Assembly (NCBI GenBank): GCA_035942255.1
Contig: DASZDG010000044.1
Span: 62,001-126,000, forward strand
Origin: JALZEG01 sp035942255
GTDB lineage: Bacteria; Actinomycetota; CADDZG01; WHSQ01
DNA: 64,000 nt
Reading direction: 5' to 3'
Below, piece after piece: positions 1 through 6,659 of this stretch. Position numbers and translations under genes: made by a program. The notes under the pieces were generated by a model that searched no databases, was not told where the DNA came from, and saw nothing but the letters and a program-made list of their open reading frames with translations. How positions within the stretch are numbered: position 1 is the first letter of the stretch; every line of letters begins with the position of its first letter.

Positions 1-435
1 TCCACCTCCGTGGTATCGCCGCAGGTGATAGTCGTAGCGGTTGTCGAGCAGGGCGAGGTCCCGCGCCGCCTGCTCCGCCCGGGCCAGGGCCGCGTCCGCG
101 TTCGCCGCGGCCTCGCCGGCGCCCGACCGCACCTCTTCGAGCGACGCACGCAGCTTCGCGAGCGACCCCCAGAGCCGCTCGGAGACCTTCTCGACGCGAG
201 CCGAGACCTTGTCCGCCTGCGCCGAGACCTCCTCGGCCTCGGCGAGGTCGTCTTCGAGCCCTTCGAGCCGCGCCTCCAGGTCCTCGACGGCGTCCATGGC
301 GTCGGTCGCGGCCGCACGGGCGTCGTCCAGGCGATCCTGTGCGGCGGGGTCGAGGCTCTGGGCGCGGGCGCAGCCCGCGAACGTCCCCGCCGCCAGCACC
401 AGAGCGGCAGCTTTCCTCATGATGGAAATGCTCAC
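1..435 (-). CDS. Coiled-coil lipoprotein, 3' end outside window
   Basis: The gene enters from the left edge, so its C-terminus is missing; about 145 residues are visible. A GTG at 435 lies 5 nt after a GGGGAGG ribosome site and is the likely start; an in-frame ATG at 420 is the alternative. The N-terminus is a short basic hydrophobic leader ending in a lipobox-like TFAGC, so export and lipidation are expected. The rest is an Ala/Glu/Asp-rich helix with regular heptads (residues about 30-125, for example LEARLEGLEDDLAEAE), which predicts a long coiled coil. A short Tyr/His-rich stretch (YDYHLRRYH) follows at the edge. I do not recognise a family; an envelope tether or a partner of a peptidoglycan hydrolase is possible but unproven. 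Confidence 0.6.
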   Translation of the reverse strand, partial: MSISIMRKAAALVLAAGTFAGCARAQSLDPAAQDRLDDARAAATDAMDAVEDLEARLEGLEDDLAEAEEVSAQADKVSARVEKVSERLWGSLAKLRASLEEVRSGAGEAAANADAALARAEQAARDLALLDNRYDYHLRRYHGGG

Positions 436-477
436 ATGAGCCTCCCCGGCCCCCGCGGCAATCTCGAATGCGTTTCT

Positions 478-503
478 ACCTCAGAAATTAACAGAAACCT
501 CAG
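478..503. repeat. AT-rich direct repeat upstream of the lipoprotein gene
   Basis: Two copies of ACCTCAG (478-484 and 497-503) lie exactly 19 nt apart in an unusually AT-rich patch (AAATTAACAGAAA between them). The patch is in the intergenic space upstream of the minus-strand lipoprotein gene and just past the end of the EEP hydrolase gene. Same-face repeats of this kind are typical of response-regulator sites, but no known box is recognised. Confidence 0.3.
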
Positions 504-524
504 GAGTAACAAGAGGGTCCTGCG

Positions 525-1175
525 TCACTCCACCCGCTCGAGGTCCGCCGTGAGGGCGGGATGGTCGGAGGCGCGGCTCCGGAACGTGCTGGTCGACGTC
601 ACGGTGAGGCCGCGTCCCACCAGGATGTGATCGATCCGGCCGCGCAGGAGCCGGGGCCGACCGCGGGGCCCGTCGGAGAGGCCGGCGGCGAAGAGCGGCG
701 CCAGGCCGCCGCGGCGCTCGTTCAGGTCGCCGAGCAGCACGACCGGCGGATCCACCTCCGCCACGAGGGCTGCCAGCGCTTCCATCTGGGCCGCCCGCGC
801 CGCCGGCGACCGCGACAGGTGCGTCCCCACGAACGTCACGCCGTCCCACCGCCCCACCACCGCGGCGCGCGGCTCCTCCTCGCCCAGACGGGGGAGGTCG
901 ACCTTCTCGCTCCGCAGGGGGCCGGGCGCGGCGAGGGCTATCCCGTAGTGCCCGCGGTCGCGGGCGAGCACCGGGTGGAACTCGACGGTGAGCCCGGTCA
1001 GCCGCGCCAGCTCAGCAGGCTGATCGACGCCGCTCGTGCGATCGAGCGCGACGTCCAGCTCCTGCAGCGCGACGACGTCCGCGCGCAGGCGCGCGATCAC
1101 GCTCGCAACCCGCTGAACGTCGAGCCTCCGGTCGGCCCCCTCGCAGTGGTGGACGTTGTAGGTCGCGACGCGCAT
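525..1175 (-). CDS. Endonuclease/exonuclease/phosphatase (EEP) family hydrolase
   Basis: The 216-residue protein has the EEP fold signatures in order: NVHHCEG near the N-terminus, LQELD (metal-binding Glu), GDLNERRG (Asp/Asn pair), RIDHILVG and the C-terminal ASDHPAL (catalytic Asp-His). The family comprises metal-dependent phosphodiesterases acting on nucleic acids, phosphoinositides or sphingomyelin; substrate cannot be told from the sequence. There is no signal peptide, so it is probably cytoplasmic. It is slightly short for the family (usually 230-280). It is transcribed away from the rhomboid gene, and their starts are only 77 nt apart, so the two promoters must share that gap. Confidence 0.8.
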   Translation of the reverse strand: MRVATYNVHHCEGADRRLDVQRVASVIARLRADVVALQELDVALDRTSGVDQPAELARLTGLTVEFHPVLARDRGHYGIALAAPGPLRSEKVDLPRLGEEEPRAAVVGRWDGVTFVGTHLSRSPAARAAQMEALAALVAEVDPPVVLLGDLNERRGGLAPLFAAGLSDGPRGRPRLLRGRIDHILVGRGLTVTSTSTFRSRASDHPALTADLERVE

Positions 1176-1252
1176 ACCGGCAGGATAGAGATCGGGAGCA
1201 CGACCGGTCGCCTCGGCCAGCGGTCAGGACGAGACATGCGAGCATTGCCCCC

Positions 1253-2143
1253 GTGACCGACCAGACACCCGTCCCCGTCGAGCAGGGCGAGGAGACGTAT
1301 TGCTACGGCCATCCGAAGCGGCCGACGAAGCTGCGCTGCTCGCGCTGCGACCGTCCCATCTGCGGCCAGTGCGCGTCACCCGCGCCCGTCGGGCAGCACT
1401 GCCCGGAGTGCGTCGCGGAGGCGCGCAAGAGCGCCCCCAAGGTGCGCTCCGCGATGGCGGTCAACGCACCCGTGACGCGCGCGATCGTGATCTTCACGGT
1501 CGCGGTCTACGTGCTCGAGCTCGTCCTGGGGAACGCGTTCGTGAACCGGTTCACGTCGTTCGCCCCCTCGATCGCCGACGGCGAGGTCTACCGGCTCATC
1601 ACGTCGGTGTTCCTCCACCTGCCGTTCGACGGCCGCTTGTTCGCGTTGCTGCACATCGTCTTCAACATGTACATCCTGTCGATCTACGGCGCGCAGGTCG
1701 AGCAGCTGTTCGGCAGCGCGCGCTACCTGTTCCTGTACCTGGCGACCGGCTTCTTCGCCAGCGCGTCGTCGTACGCCCTCCACGCCTGCTCGAACGGGCT
1801 GGGAGCGTCGGGCGCGGTCTTCGGGATCGTCGGCGTCCTAATCGTCTACCTGTACAACCGCCGTAGCACGACGTTCGCCGACCCGTACCTGCGGTCACTC
1901 GGCATGTTCGTCGCGATCAACCTGCTGCTCGGCTTCTCGATCTCGAGGATCGACAACATCGCGCACATCGGGGGCCTCGTGGCCGGCGTAGCGCTCGGCG
2001 CGGGCTTCGACCGCGGACGCCTGGCCCAGGCGTCGGCGCCGACGGCGTTGCAGATCGCGACCGGGGTGGGCGTGCTGGCGGTGGGGGTGGCGCTGGTCGT
2101 GCAGAAGACGGCGGCGTTCGAGATCGCCCGCTGCTTCGGCTAG
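1253..2143 (+). CDS. Rhomboid family intramembrane serine protease with N-terminal zinc finger
   Basis: GTG start at 1253; 296 residues. Residues 17-53 form a B-box-like zinc-binding module (C17, H20, C29, C32, C37, C40, H49/C50, C53). A rhomboid domain of about six membrane helices follows from residue 73. The catalytic serine is in GASG (S186) and the partner histidine in AHIGG (H238); the HxxxN motif (H134, N138) that builds the oxyanion hole is also present. All catalytic residues are intact, so an active membrane protease is likely; the substrate is unknown. This zinc-finger-rhomboid architecture is common in Actinobacteria. The gene converges on the MaoC operon with a 4-nt overlap of the 3' ends. 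Confidence 0.9.
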   Translation: MTDQTPVPVEQGEETYCYGHPKRPTKLRCSRCDRPICGQCASPAPVGQHCPECVAEARKSAPKVRSAMAVNAPVTRAIVIFTVAVYVLELVLGNAFVNRFTSFAPSIADGEVYRLITSVFLHLPFDGRLFALLHIVFNMYILSIYGAQVEQLFGSARYLFLYLATGFFASASSYALHACSNGLGASGAVFGIVGVLIVYLYNRRSTTFADPYLRSLGMFVAINLLLGFSISRIDNIAHIGGLVAGVALGAGFDRGRLAQASAPTALQIATGVGVLAVGVALVVQKTAAFEIARCFG

Positions 2144-2982
2144 GGCCGGACCTCCACGATCCCGTTCTTGATCACGGCGACGCCGTCCGGGTTGTAGGTC
2201 TCGAAGCCGTACGTCGCGAACCCCGCGCCGCCGGCCTCCTTCCATAGCCGCGTCGTCAGCTCCTGGCCCGGCAGCACCGGCTTCGAGAGCCTCACACCGA
2301 CCCGTGCGATCCGGGTGGGGTCTCCCCCCGCGAGGCCGTTGACCGCGGCCTTCGACGCCATCGCCATCGTGCACATGCCGTGGAGGATGATCCCCGGGAG
2401 GCCGGCCATCTTCGCCGTGTTCTCGTCGAGGTGGATCGGGTTGTGGTCGCCCGACGCCTCGGCGTAGCGGAACGTCTGGTCGTCGTCGACCTTCGTCGTC
2501 TCCTCGTAGACGACGTCGCGCTCGCCCTCCGTGGGGGCCGCGGCCGAGCGCGAGCGGGAGCCGGAGCCCGACCCCCGGATGAACATCGTCCCGCGCACCT
2601 CGGCGACGACCTCGCCGTCCTGGTTCGACTGCGTCCCCTTCACGGTGAAGGTCTCGCCCGTCTCCTTCTGCTCGACGGACTCGAGCACCGACGCGACCGT
2701 CAGCACGTCGCCGGCGCGGATCGGCTTGTGGAAGACGTGCTCCTCCGCGGCATGGACGAGCCGCAGGAGGTCGGCGCCGAGCTCCGGGTCCATCGCGGCC
2801 GTCATGAACGCGTTGAACGAGGGGACGACCGGGAACACCGGCGGCGCGACGACGTCGGTGCCGCCGAGGTAGCGCTCGTTCTCGTCGTTCGTCGCGCGCG
2901 CGTACCGCTCGATGTGGTCCGCGGTCACCTCGAACGTCGCGCTCGGGTACTCCTTGCCTACGAGCTCGGTGTTCAGACCCAT
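2140..2982 (-). CDS. MaoC-family double hot-dog enoyl-CoA hydratase
   Basis: The 280-residue protein contains two hot-dog halves. Residues 1-140 match the FAS1-type/MaoC N-terminal half (VTADHIERYARATNDEN, APPVFPVVPSF); residues 165-280 are a MaoC hydratase-2 domain with the catalytic motif SGDHNPIHLDE followed by HGMCTMAM. A Ser/Arg/Gly-rich linker joins them. The expected reaction is hydration of trans-2-enoyl-CoA to (3R)-3-hydroxyacyl-CoA. The ribosome site GGAGGGA lies 7 nt before the ATG. It is the last gene of a four-gene operon (SDR, two small MaoC proteins, this one), after a 21-nt gap. Fatty-acid or sterol side-chain degradation is inferred from the neighbours. Confidence 0.85.
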   Translation of the reverse strand: MGLNTELVGKEYPSATFEVTADHIERYARATNDENERYLGGTDVVAPPVFPVVPSFNAFMTAAMDPELGADLLRLVHAAEEHVFHKPIRAGDVLTVASVLESVEQKETGETFTVKGTQSNQDGEVVAEVRGTMFIRGSGSGSRSRSAAAPTEGERDVVYEETTKVDDDQTFRYAEASGDHNPIHLDENTAKMAGLPGIILHGMCTMAMASKAAVNGLAGGDPTRIARVGVRLSKPVLPGQELTTRLWKEAGGAGFATYGFETYNPDGVAVIKNGIVEVRP

Positions 2983-3003
2983 GGACGTCCCTCCTTGTCC
3001 TGA

Positions 3004-3456
3004 TTAATGCGGAAGCTCGACGTCGGCCTCGCCGACGATCGCCGTCTCCTCCTCGGCGAGGTCGAGCCCGTCCGGTCCCGGCCCCCGGCGGCGCGCCTCG
3101 ACCGTCGCCTTCACGAGCCCGTCCTCGATCGCCACGACGCGGCCGGTGCAGACGATCTCGTCCCCCGGCCACACCCGTGTGGTGAACCTGACCTTGAAGC
3201 GCCGCAGGTTCTGCGGCCCCCCGAACCAGTCCGCCACCGCGTGCGCGAGGTAGCCGGCGGGCAGCATCCCCATCGCGAACACCGTGGGAGCGCCGGTCGC
3301 CTGCGCGTAGCCCTCGTCGGTGTGGATCGGGTTGAAGTCACCCGAGGCGCCCGCGTACTTGACGATGTCGACGCGGGCGAGGGGGCCGAACACGACCTCG
3401 CCGAACTCCATCCCGGGCGTGACGCCGTCCATCGTGATCGTCTGCGGCTCGCTCAT
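3004..3456 (-). CDS. MaoC-like hydratase subunit, HadB type
   Basis: 150 residues, one hot-dog fold. The hydratase-2 signature YAGASGDFNPIHTDE (Asp and His catalytic dyad) sits at about residues 31-45, as in HadB of the mycobacterial dehydratase. The following HGM found in many relatives reads AMGM here, a His to Met change whose effect is unknown. The ATG at 3454-3456 overlaps the TGA of the upstream MaoC gene by 4 nt, so the two are translationally coupled and probably form a heterodimer. Longer in-frame readings upstream are only shadow of the neighbour. Confidence 0.85.
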   Translation of the reverse strand: MSEPQTITMDGVTPGMEFGEVVFGPLARVDIVKYAGASGDFNPIHTDEGYAQATGAPTVFAMGMLPAGYLAHAVADWFGGPQNLRRFKVRFTTRVWPGDEIVCTGRVVAIEDGLVKATVEARRRGPGPDGLDLAEEETAIVGEADVELPH

Positions 3457-3911
3457 CGTCCCGGGTCCTTTGCCGTCTCGATCAGCGTGTAATAAGCGCT
3501 GAGGACCTCTTCGCCCTCGGCGTCGGTGAACACCGACTCGTACGTCACGAACCGCATCGACCCGCCGCGCCGGCCCTCCTTCGTGAAGTCCTTCGAGATC
3601 CTCATCCTGCCCTTCAATACCTCGCCCGCGAACGGCAGCCGCTTGTACACGAACTCCTGCTCGCCGTGCAGGACACGGCCGTAGTCGAGGTTCGCGCCGA
3701 GCCGCGCCTCGCGCTCCTCGCGCGACACCTGCCATATCTGCGTCACCGTGAACGTCGGTGGTGCGACGACGTCCGGGAACCCCTGCAGCCGCGCCGCCTC
3801 GGGGTCGAGGTGGATCGGGTTGTCCTCGCCGACCGCTAGTGCGAACTCCCGCACCTTCCCGCGCTCGACCGGCAGGTCGAACTCGATCTCGGTCACCACG
3901 TCGCTAGGCAA
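3453..3911 (-). CDS. MaoC N-terminal/FAS1-like hot-dog subunit, HadA type
   Basis: 152 residues resembling the HadA/HadC class of (3R)-hydroxyacyl dehydratase subunits: ALAVGEDNPIHLD, then FPDVVAPPTFTVTQIW, and a C-terminal beta-rich half. In HadAB-like enzymes this partner shapes the acyl pocket while the HadB partner supplies the catalytic dyad. The start is a TTG at 3909-3911, 8 nt after GGAGGA; it overlaps the end of the SDR gene by 8 nt. In-frame GTG codons at 3899 and 3896 are weaker alternatives. The 4-nt overlap with the next gene supports co-production of a heterodimer. Confidence 0.82.
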   Translation of the reverse strand: MPSDVVTEIEFDLPVERGKVREFALAVGEDNPIHLDPEAARLQGFPDVVAPPTFTVTQIWQVSREEREARLGANLDYGRVLHGEQEFVYKRLPFAGEVLKGRMRISKDFTKEGRRGGSMRFVTYESVFTDAEGEEVLSAYYTLIETAKDPGR

Positions 3912-4836
3912 GGGGGCTTCCTCCTCCGATGGCCTTCGACAGCATCGTCATCATGCCCTCGGGGGCCGCGCCCCCCGGGAACCTCTCCTTCAGCGCGGCC
4001 GCGAGCTCGTCGGGGTCCCAGGGCCCGTCCTTGCTCAGCCCCGTCCCGAGGTCCCACGGTTTCAGCACGTTGATCGTGCTCCCGTAGATGAAGAAGCACT
4101 GGCCGGTGATGCCCTGCGCGTCGTCGGTGCAGAGCGCGACGACGACCGGGGAGATGTTCGACGGGTCCAGCGGGTCGAAGCCCTCGGCCGGCGCCTCCAT
4201 CCCGAAGATGTCCTCGGTCATGCGAGTGCGCGCGTTGGGGGCCAGGCAGTTCACGGTCACGCCGTAGCGGCCCAGCTCCTGCGCCGCGATGATCGTGAAC
4301 GCGGCGATGCCGGCCTTCGCCGCGCCGTAGTTCGTCTGGCCGACGTTGCCGAACACCCCCGACGGGCTCGACGTGTTGACCACGCGCGCGTTGACCTGGT
4401 TCCCCTCTTTCGACTGGGCCCGCCAGTACGCGGCGGCGTGGTGCGTCGGCGCGAAATGGCCCTTGAGATGGACCGCGATGACCGCGTCCCACTCGGCCTC
4501 CGACATGCTCACGAGCATGCGGTCGCGCAGGATGCCCGCGTTGTTCACGAGGATGTCGAGGCGGCCGAAGTCCGCGACGGCCTGCTTGACCATGTTCTCG
4601 GCGCCCTGGAAGTCCGCGACGTTGTCGTAGTTCGCCGTCGCCTGGCCGCCGGCCGCCTTTATCTCGTCCGCGACCTGCTGCGCGGGCGTCTGGTCGTGCC
4701 CCTCCCCGGCGGCGGACCCACCGAGGTCGTTCACGACCACCCTGGCGCCGGCGGCGGCCAGCGCGAGCGCGTGCTCGCGGCCGATCCCGCGTCCTGCGCC
4801 TGTTACGACGGCGACCTTCCCATCGAGTGACGGCAT
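3904..4836 (-). CDS. SDR-family (3R)-hydroxyacyl-CoA dehydrogenase, MFE-2-like
   Basis: 310 residues. Rossmann motif VTGAGRGIGREHALALA at residues 11-27, NNAG at about 99, catalytic Ser in NTSSPSG, YGAAK (Tyr/Lys) and NCLAPNARTRMTE. The insertion NDLGGSAAGEGHD after the second strand and the phrase GILRDR match the dehydrogenase domain of peroxisomal MFE-2 rather than FabG. The expected reaction is NAD-dependent oxidation of (3R)-3-hydroxyacyl-CoA. A good ribosome site (AAGGAGGAG) precedes the ATG at 4836. It leads the operon; the three MaoC genes downstream supply the hydratase step, so the operon encodes an MFE-2 split into parts. Confidence 0.87.
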   Translation of the reverse strand: MPSLDGKVAVVTGAGRGIGREHALALAAAGARVVVNDLGGSAAGEGHDQTPAQQVADEIKAAGGQATANYDNVADFQGAENMVKQAVADFGRLDILVNNAGILRDRMLVSMSEAEWDAVIAVHLKGHFAPTHHAAAYWRAQSKEGNQVNARVVNTSSPSGVFGNVGQTNYGAAKAGIAAFTIIAAQELGRYGVTVNCLAPNARTRMTEDIFGMEAPAEGFDPLDPSNISPVVVALCTDDAQGITGQCFFIYGSTINVLKPWDLGTGLSKDGPWDPDELAAALKERFPGGAAPEGMMTMLSKAIGGGSPLA

Positions 4837-4891
4837 CCGGGCTCCTCCTTGGACAGACGAGATTAGTCGAGCTTCGTGTCCGAACGGGTTC

Positions 4892-4907
4892 TTGACCGAG
4901 CGGTCAA
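4892..4907. promoter_or_regulatory. Palindromic operator, TetR-like, upstream of SDR/MaoC operon
   Basis: Perfect inverted repeat TTGACCG-AG-CGGTCAA, 56 nt upstream of the SDR start codon. Seven-base arms with a two-base spacer and the core ACCGNNCGGT are typical of TetR-family operators that control acyl-CoA genes in Actinobacteria. No regulator gene lies next to it in the window, so the binding protein is unknown. Confidence 0.55.
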
Positions 4908-5052
4908 TTCGACGGCGAGTATATCGGCGGGGGGGGCGACGCAAGCTCCGGAAAATTCTTCGCCGCGTCGCCGATTTCGGCCCCGAAAAGTGCGCGAGTA
5001 GAGAAACCGCTGTGTTTTCATTTCGGTACGTGAGAAAGGAGGTGGTCCAGAC

Positions 5053-5097
5053 TTGTTACCTAGTTTCGACGGACCTCACGAGGTGACCGGCTGCTAG
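5053..5097 (+). CDS. 14-codon leader ORF with extended Shine-Dalgarno
   Basis: TTG start at 5053, TAG at 5095; peptide MLPSFDGPHEVTGC. The GGAGG core (5038-5042) ends 10 nt before the start, with complementarity to 16S rRNA far beyond the usual core on both sides. The ORF lies wholly inside the 12-bp stem described for the surrounding RNA, so translation and folding should be mutually exclusive. It is too short to judge coding potential; it is supported by the position of the ribosome site, the stop codon and the structure only. Confidence 0.4.
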   Translation: MLPSFDGPHEVTGC

Positions 5098-5263
5098 TGG
5101 TCCAAGCCTCAAAGTAGGGTTCTGGCCACCTCGGCTACGGCCACTGGCGGAATCCACACCGGTTCACCGACGCCACCCGTCCCAGCTTGGTCCTCTGGGC
5201 GTCGACGTACCCACAAGCAGGGTGCGGGACGAGAAGCGGGCGGTGCTGAGCCGAAAGACCAAA

Positions 5264-5299
5264 CCGGCGCAGGGACTTCCCTGCGCCGGTTTCTTTTCC
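5264..5299 (+). terminator. Strong intrinsic terminator, probably bidirectional
   Basis: Perfect 12-bp stem CCGGCGCAGGGA (5264-5275) with TCCCTGCGCCGG (5278-5289), 2-nt central spacer, then TTTCTTTT on the plus strand. On the minus strand the stem is followed by TTTGGTCTTT, so it can also end the RTX transcript whose stop codon is at 5303. Confidence 0.85.
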
Positions 5300-5302
5300 A
5301 CC

Positions 5303-6607
5303 CTAGCGGCGTAGCTCCGGGGGCACGAGCTCGAGCCAGGGCCGCGCCGTGTGGTCCAGCACGAGGGGGAACCACCACGCGTCGAGCCCGCGGGGGATGG
5401 ACGGGCGCCGGCGTCTCGCCGCAGCCGCATCGCTCGGCACGACCTCGCAGCGCTTGATCACCTCGCCGGACCTGCACTCGTCGCGAGCCGGCCCGCCGTC
5501 GAGCCGGTCCTTTCCGTCGCCACCGATCAGCACGTCGGCGCCGCCCTTGCGGTCCGCGTCGCCGCGCCACCAGTGCGCGCGGTCGACCCAGGGCCAGAAC
5601 GGCCCGTCGCCCATGATGGTGTCGGCGCCCGTCGTCCCATCGAGCATGTCGTCGCCTCCCCCGCCGTACAGGCGGTTAGCGCCGTCGCTCCCGACGATCA
5701 CGTCGTCCGCCACACCGCCGATGAGGTCGTCGATCCCCACGAGCCGGTCGGGGACGCGTCCGCTCTCGGGGGCCGAGACGACGCCGTCCGCGAGGTCGGC
5801 CTCGATGCCCTCGTCGAGCACGACCATCACCGCGTCGCGGACGTGGCCCCCTCCCCCGTCGAGGAGGTCGCCGTCGACCATCGAGAAGAGGAGGTCGGAC
5901 CCGCCCTCGCCGTGGACGAGGTCGGGCCCGAACGTGCCCGAGAGGACGTTCGGGCCCTCGCCGCCGAGGAGCACGTCGGCATAGAGGCCCCCGTACGCGT
6001 TCTCGATCAGCACCAGCGTGTTCACGTCACCACGGCCCGAGGAGGAGTGTCCGGTCGCGAGGTTCACGACCATCGGGCTGAAGTTGAAGAGCCCGAGGTA
6101 GGTGTCGCGGCCCTCGCCTCCGTCGAGCAGGTCGTTCGCGCCGTCGTCGGTCATCAGGTCGTCGCCCGGGCCCCCGTACCACTCGTCGTCCGAGACGTCG
6201 CCGACATGGACGTATGCCGGGCCCTGCGGATCCTCCGGCAACGACGTCTCGAGGAAGAGGTCGGCCGCGCCCTCGCCGTACACCCGGTCCGCGCCGGTCA
6301 GGGCCTCGATCAGGTCGAAGCTGGGGCCCCCGCGTACGAGATCGTCACCGTCGCCGGCGCAGACGAAGTCGGGGCCCCCGCCGGCCCTGACCTCGTCGTT
6401 GCCCTCGAGCGCCGAGATGATGTCGAACCCGCGCGTCCCGCGGATGACGTCGTCACCGCGTGTGCCCACGATCGTCGGGTCGAAGCCGAAGCACTTCTTG
6501 TCCTCGGGCTGGAGGCGGCGTGATGCCGCTGGCCCCGCCGGCACGAGGGCCGCGACCAGAGAGATCAGCGCGACGGCCCGGAGGGCCGCGCTTGCTCGAA
6601 TGCCCAC
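5303..6607 (-). CDS. Secreted RTX-like calcium-binding repeat protein 1
   Basis: 434 residues from a GTG at 6607. An N-terminal signal peptide (about residues 1-30, ending PAASR) is followed by many nonapeptide-type repeats of the form GGxGxDxhx/GTRGDDVIRGT, for example GDDVIRGT, GADRVYGEGAADLF and GGGGDDMLDG. Such repeats fold into calcium-loaded parallel beta-rolls outside the cell. The C-terminal 60 residues carry a DECRSGEVIKRCEVV motif (two Cys) and a Trp/Pro-rich tail, and no type I secretion signal is obvious; Sec export is suggested by the leader. It is a tandem paralogue of the next gene upstream. Function unknown; adhesion or surface layer roles are typical for such repeats. Confidence 0.82.
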   Translation of the reverse strand: MGIRASAALRAVALISLVAALVPAGPAASRRLQPEDKKCFGFDPTIVGTRGDDVIRGTRGFDIISALEGNDEVRAGGGPDFVCAGDGDDLVRGGPSFDLIEALTGADRVYGEGAADLFLETSLPEDPQGPAYVHVGDVSDDEWYGGPGDDLMTDDGANDLLDGGEGRDTYLGLFNFSPMVVNLATGHSSSGRGDVNTLVLIENAYGGLYADVLLGGEGPNVLSGTFGPDLVHGEGGSDLLFSMVDGDLLDGGGGHVRDAVMVVLDEGIEADLADGVVSAPESGRVPDRLVGIDDLIGGVADDVIVGSDGANRLYGGGGDDMLDGTTGADTIMGDGPFWPWVDRAHWWRGDADRKGGADVLIGGDGKDRLDGGPARDECRSGEVIKRCEVVPSDAAAARRRRPSIPRGLDAWWFPLVLDHTARPWLELVPPELRR

Positions 6608-6622
6608 AGGCAGGCCTTCTCG

Positions 6623-6644
6623 GGCAGAAGAAGCTTCTCCTGCC
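6623..6644 (-). other. Hairpin between the two RTX genes
   Basis: On the minus strand this 22-nt segment folds into a 9-bp stem (one G-U pair) with the 4-nt loop AGCT. It has no U-tract, so it may be a processing or attenuation hairpin rather than a terminator. Confidence 0.4.
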
Positions 6645-6659
6645 GGTCGCGGCAGAAAG

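Larger units (their letters stand above)
5031..5299 (+). ncRNA. Candidate structured leader/small RNA with internal 14-codon ORF
   Basis: Between the SDR start and the first RTX gene lies a 460-bp stretch without a conventional gene. From 5031 it reads AGAAAGGAGGTGGTCCAG (5033-5050), complementary to the 16S rRNA 3' end over about 18 nt with one G-U pair. Bases 5039-5051 pair with 5121-5132 (12 bp, T5046 bulged), so the ribosome site sits in a long stem that encloses the 14-codon ORF. A small hairpin (ACCTC/GAGGT, 5073-5084) lies inside the ORF, and CGACGCC (5168-5174) can pair with GGCGTCG (5198-5204). An intrinsic terminator ends the unit at 5299. I could not identify a clear promoter; the 5' end is a guess. 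No known RNA family is recognised. Confidence 0.5.

Noticed and set aside
5031..5060. Resemblance on the minus strand to the 3' end of a 16S rRNA gene, as if an rRNA operon fragment
   Set aside because: Only the last 18 nt match; the sequence further upstream lacks the invariant helix 45 and AACAAGGTA...GGAAGGTGCGG context. It is better read as a plus-strand ribosome-binding sequence.
4892..5086. 64-codon plus-strand ORF over the operator region
   Set aside because: Basic low-complexity product, no ribosome site, overlaps the TetR-like operator; chance ORF.
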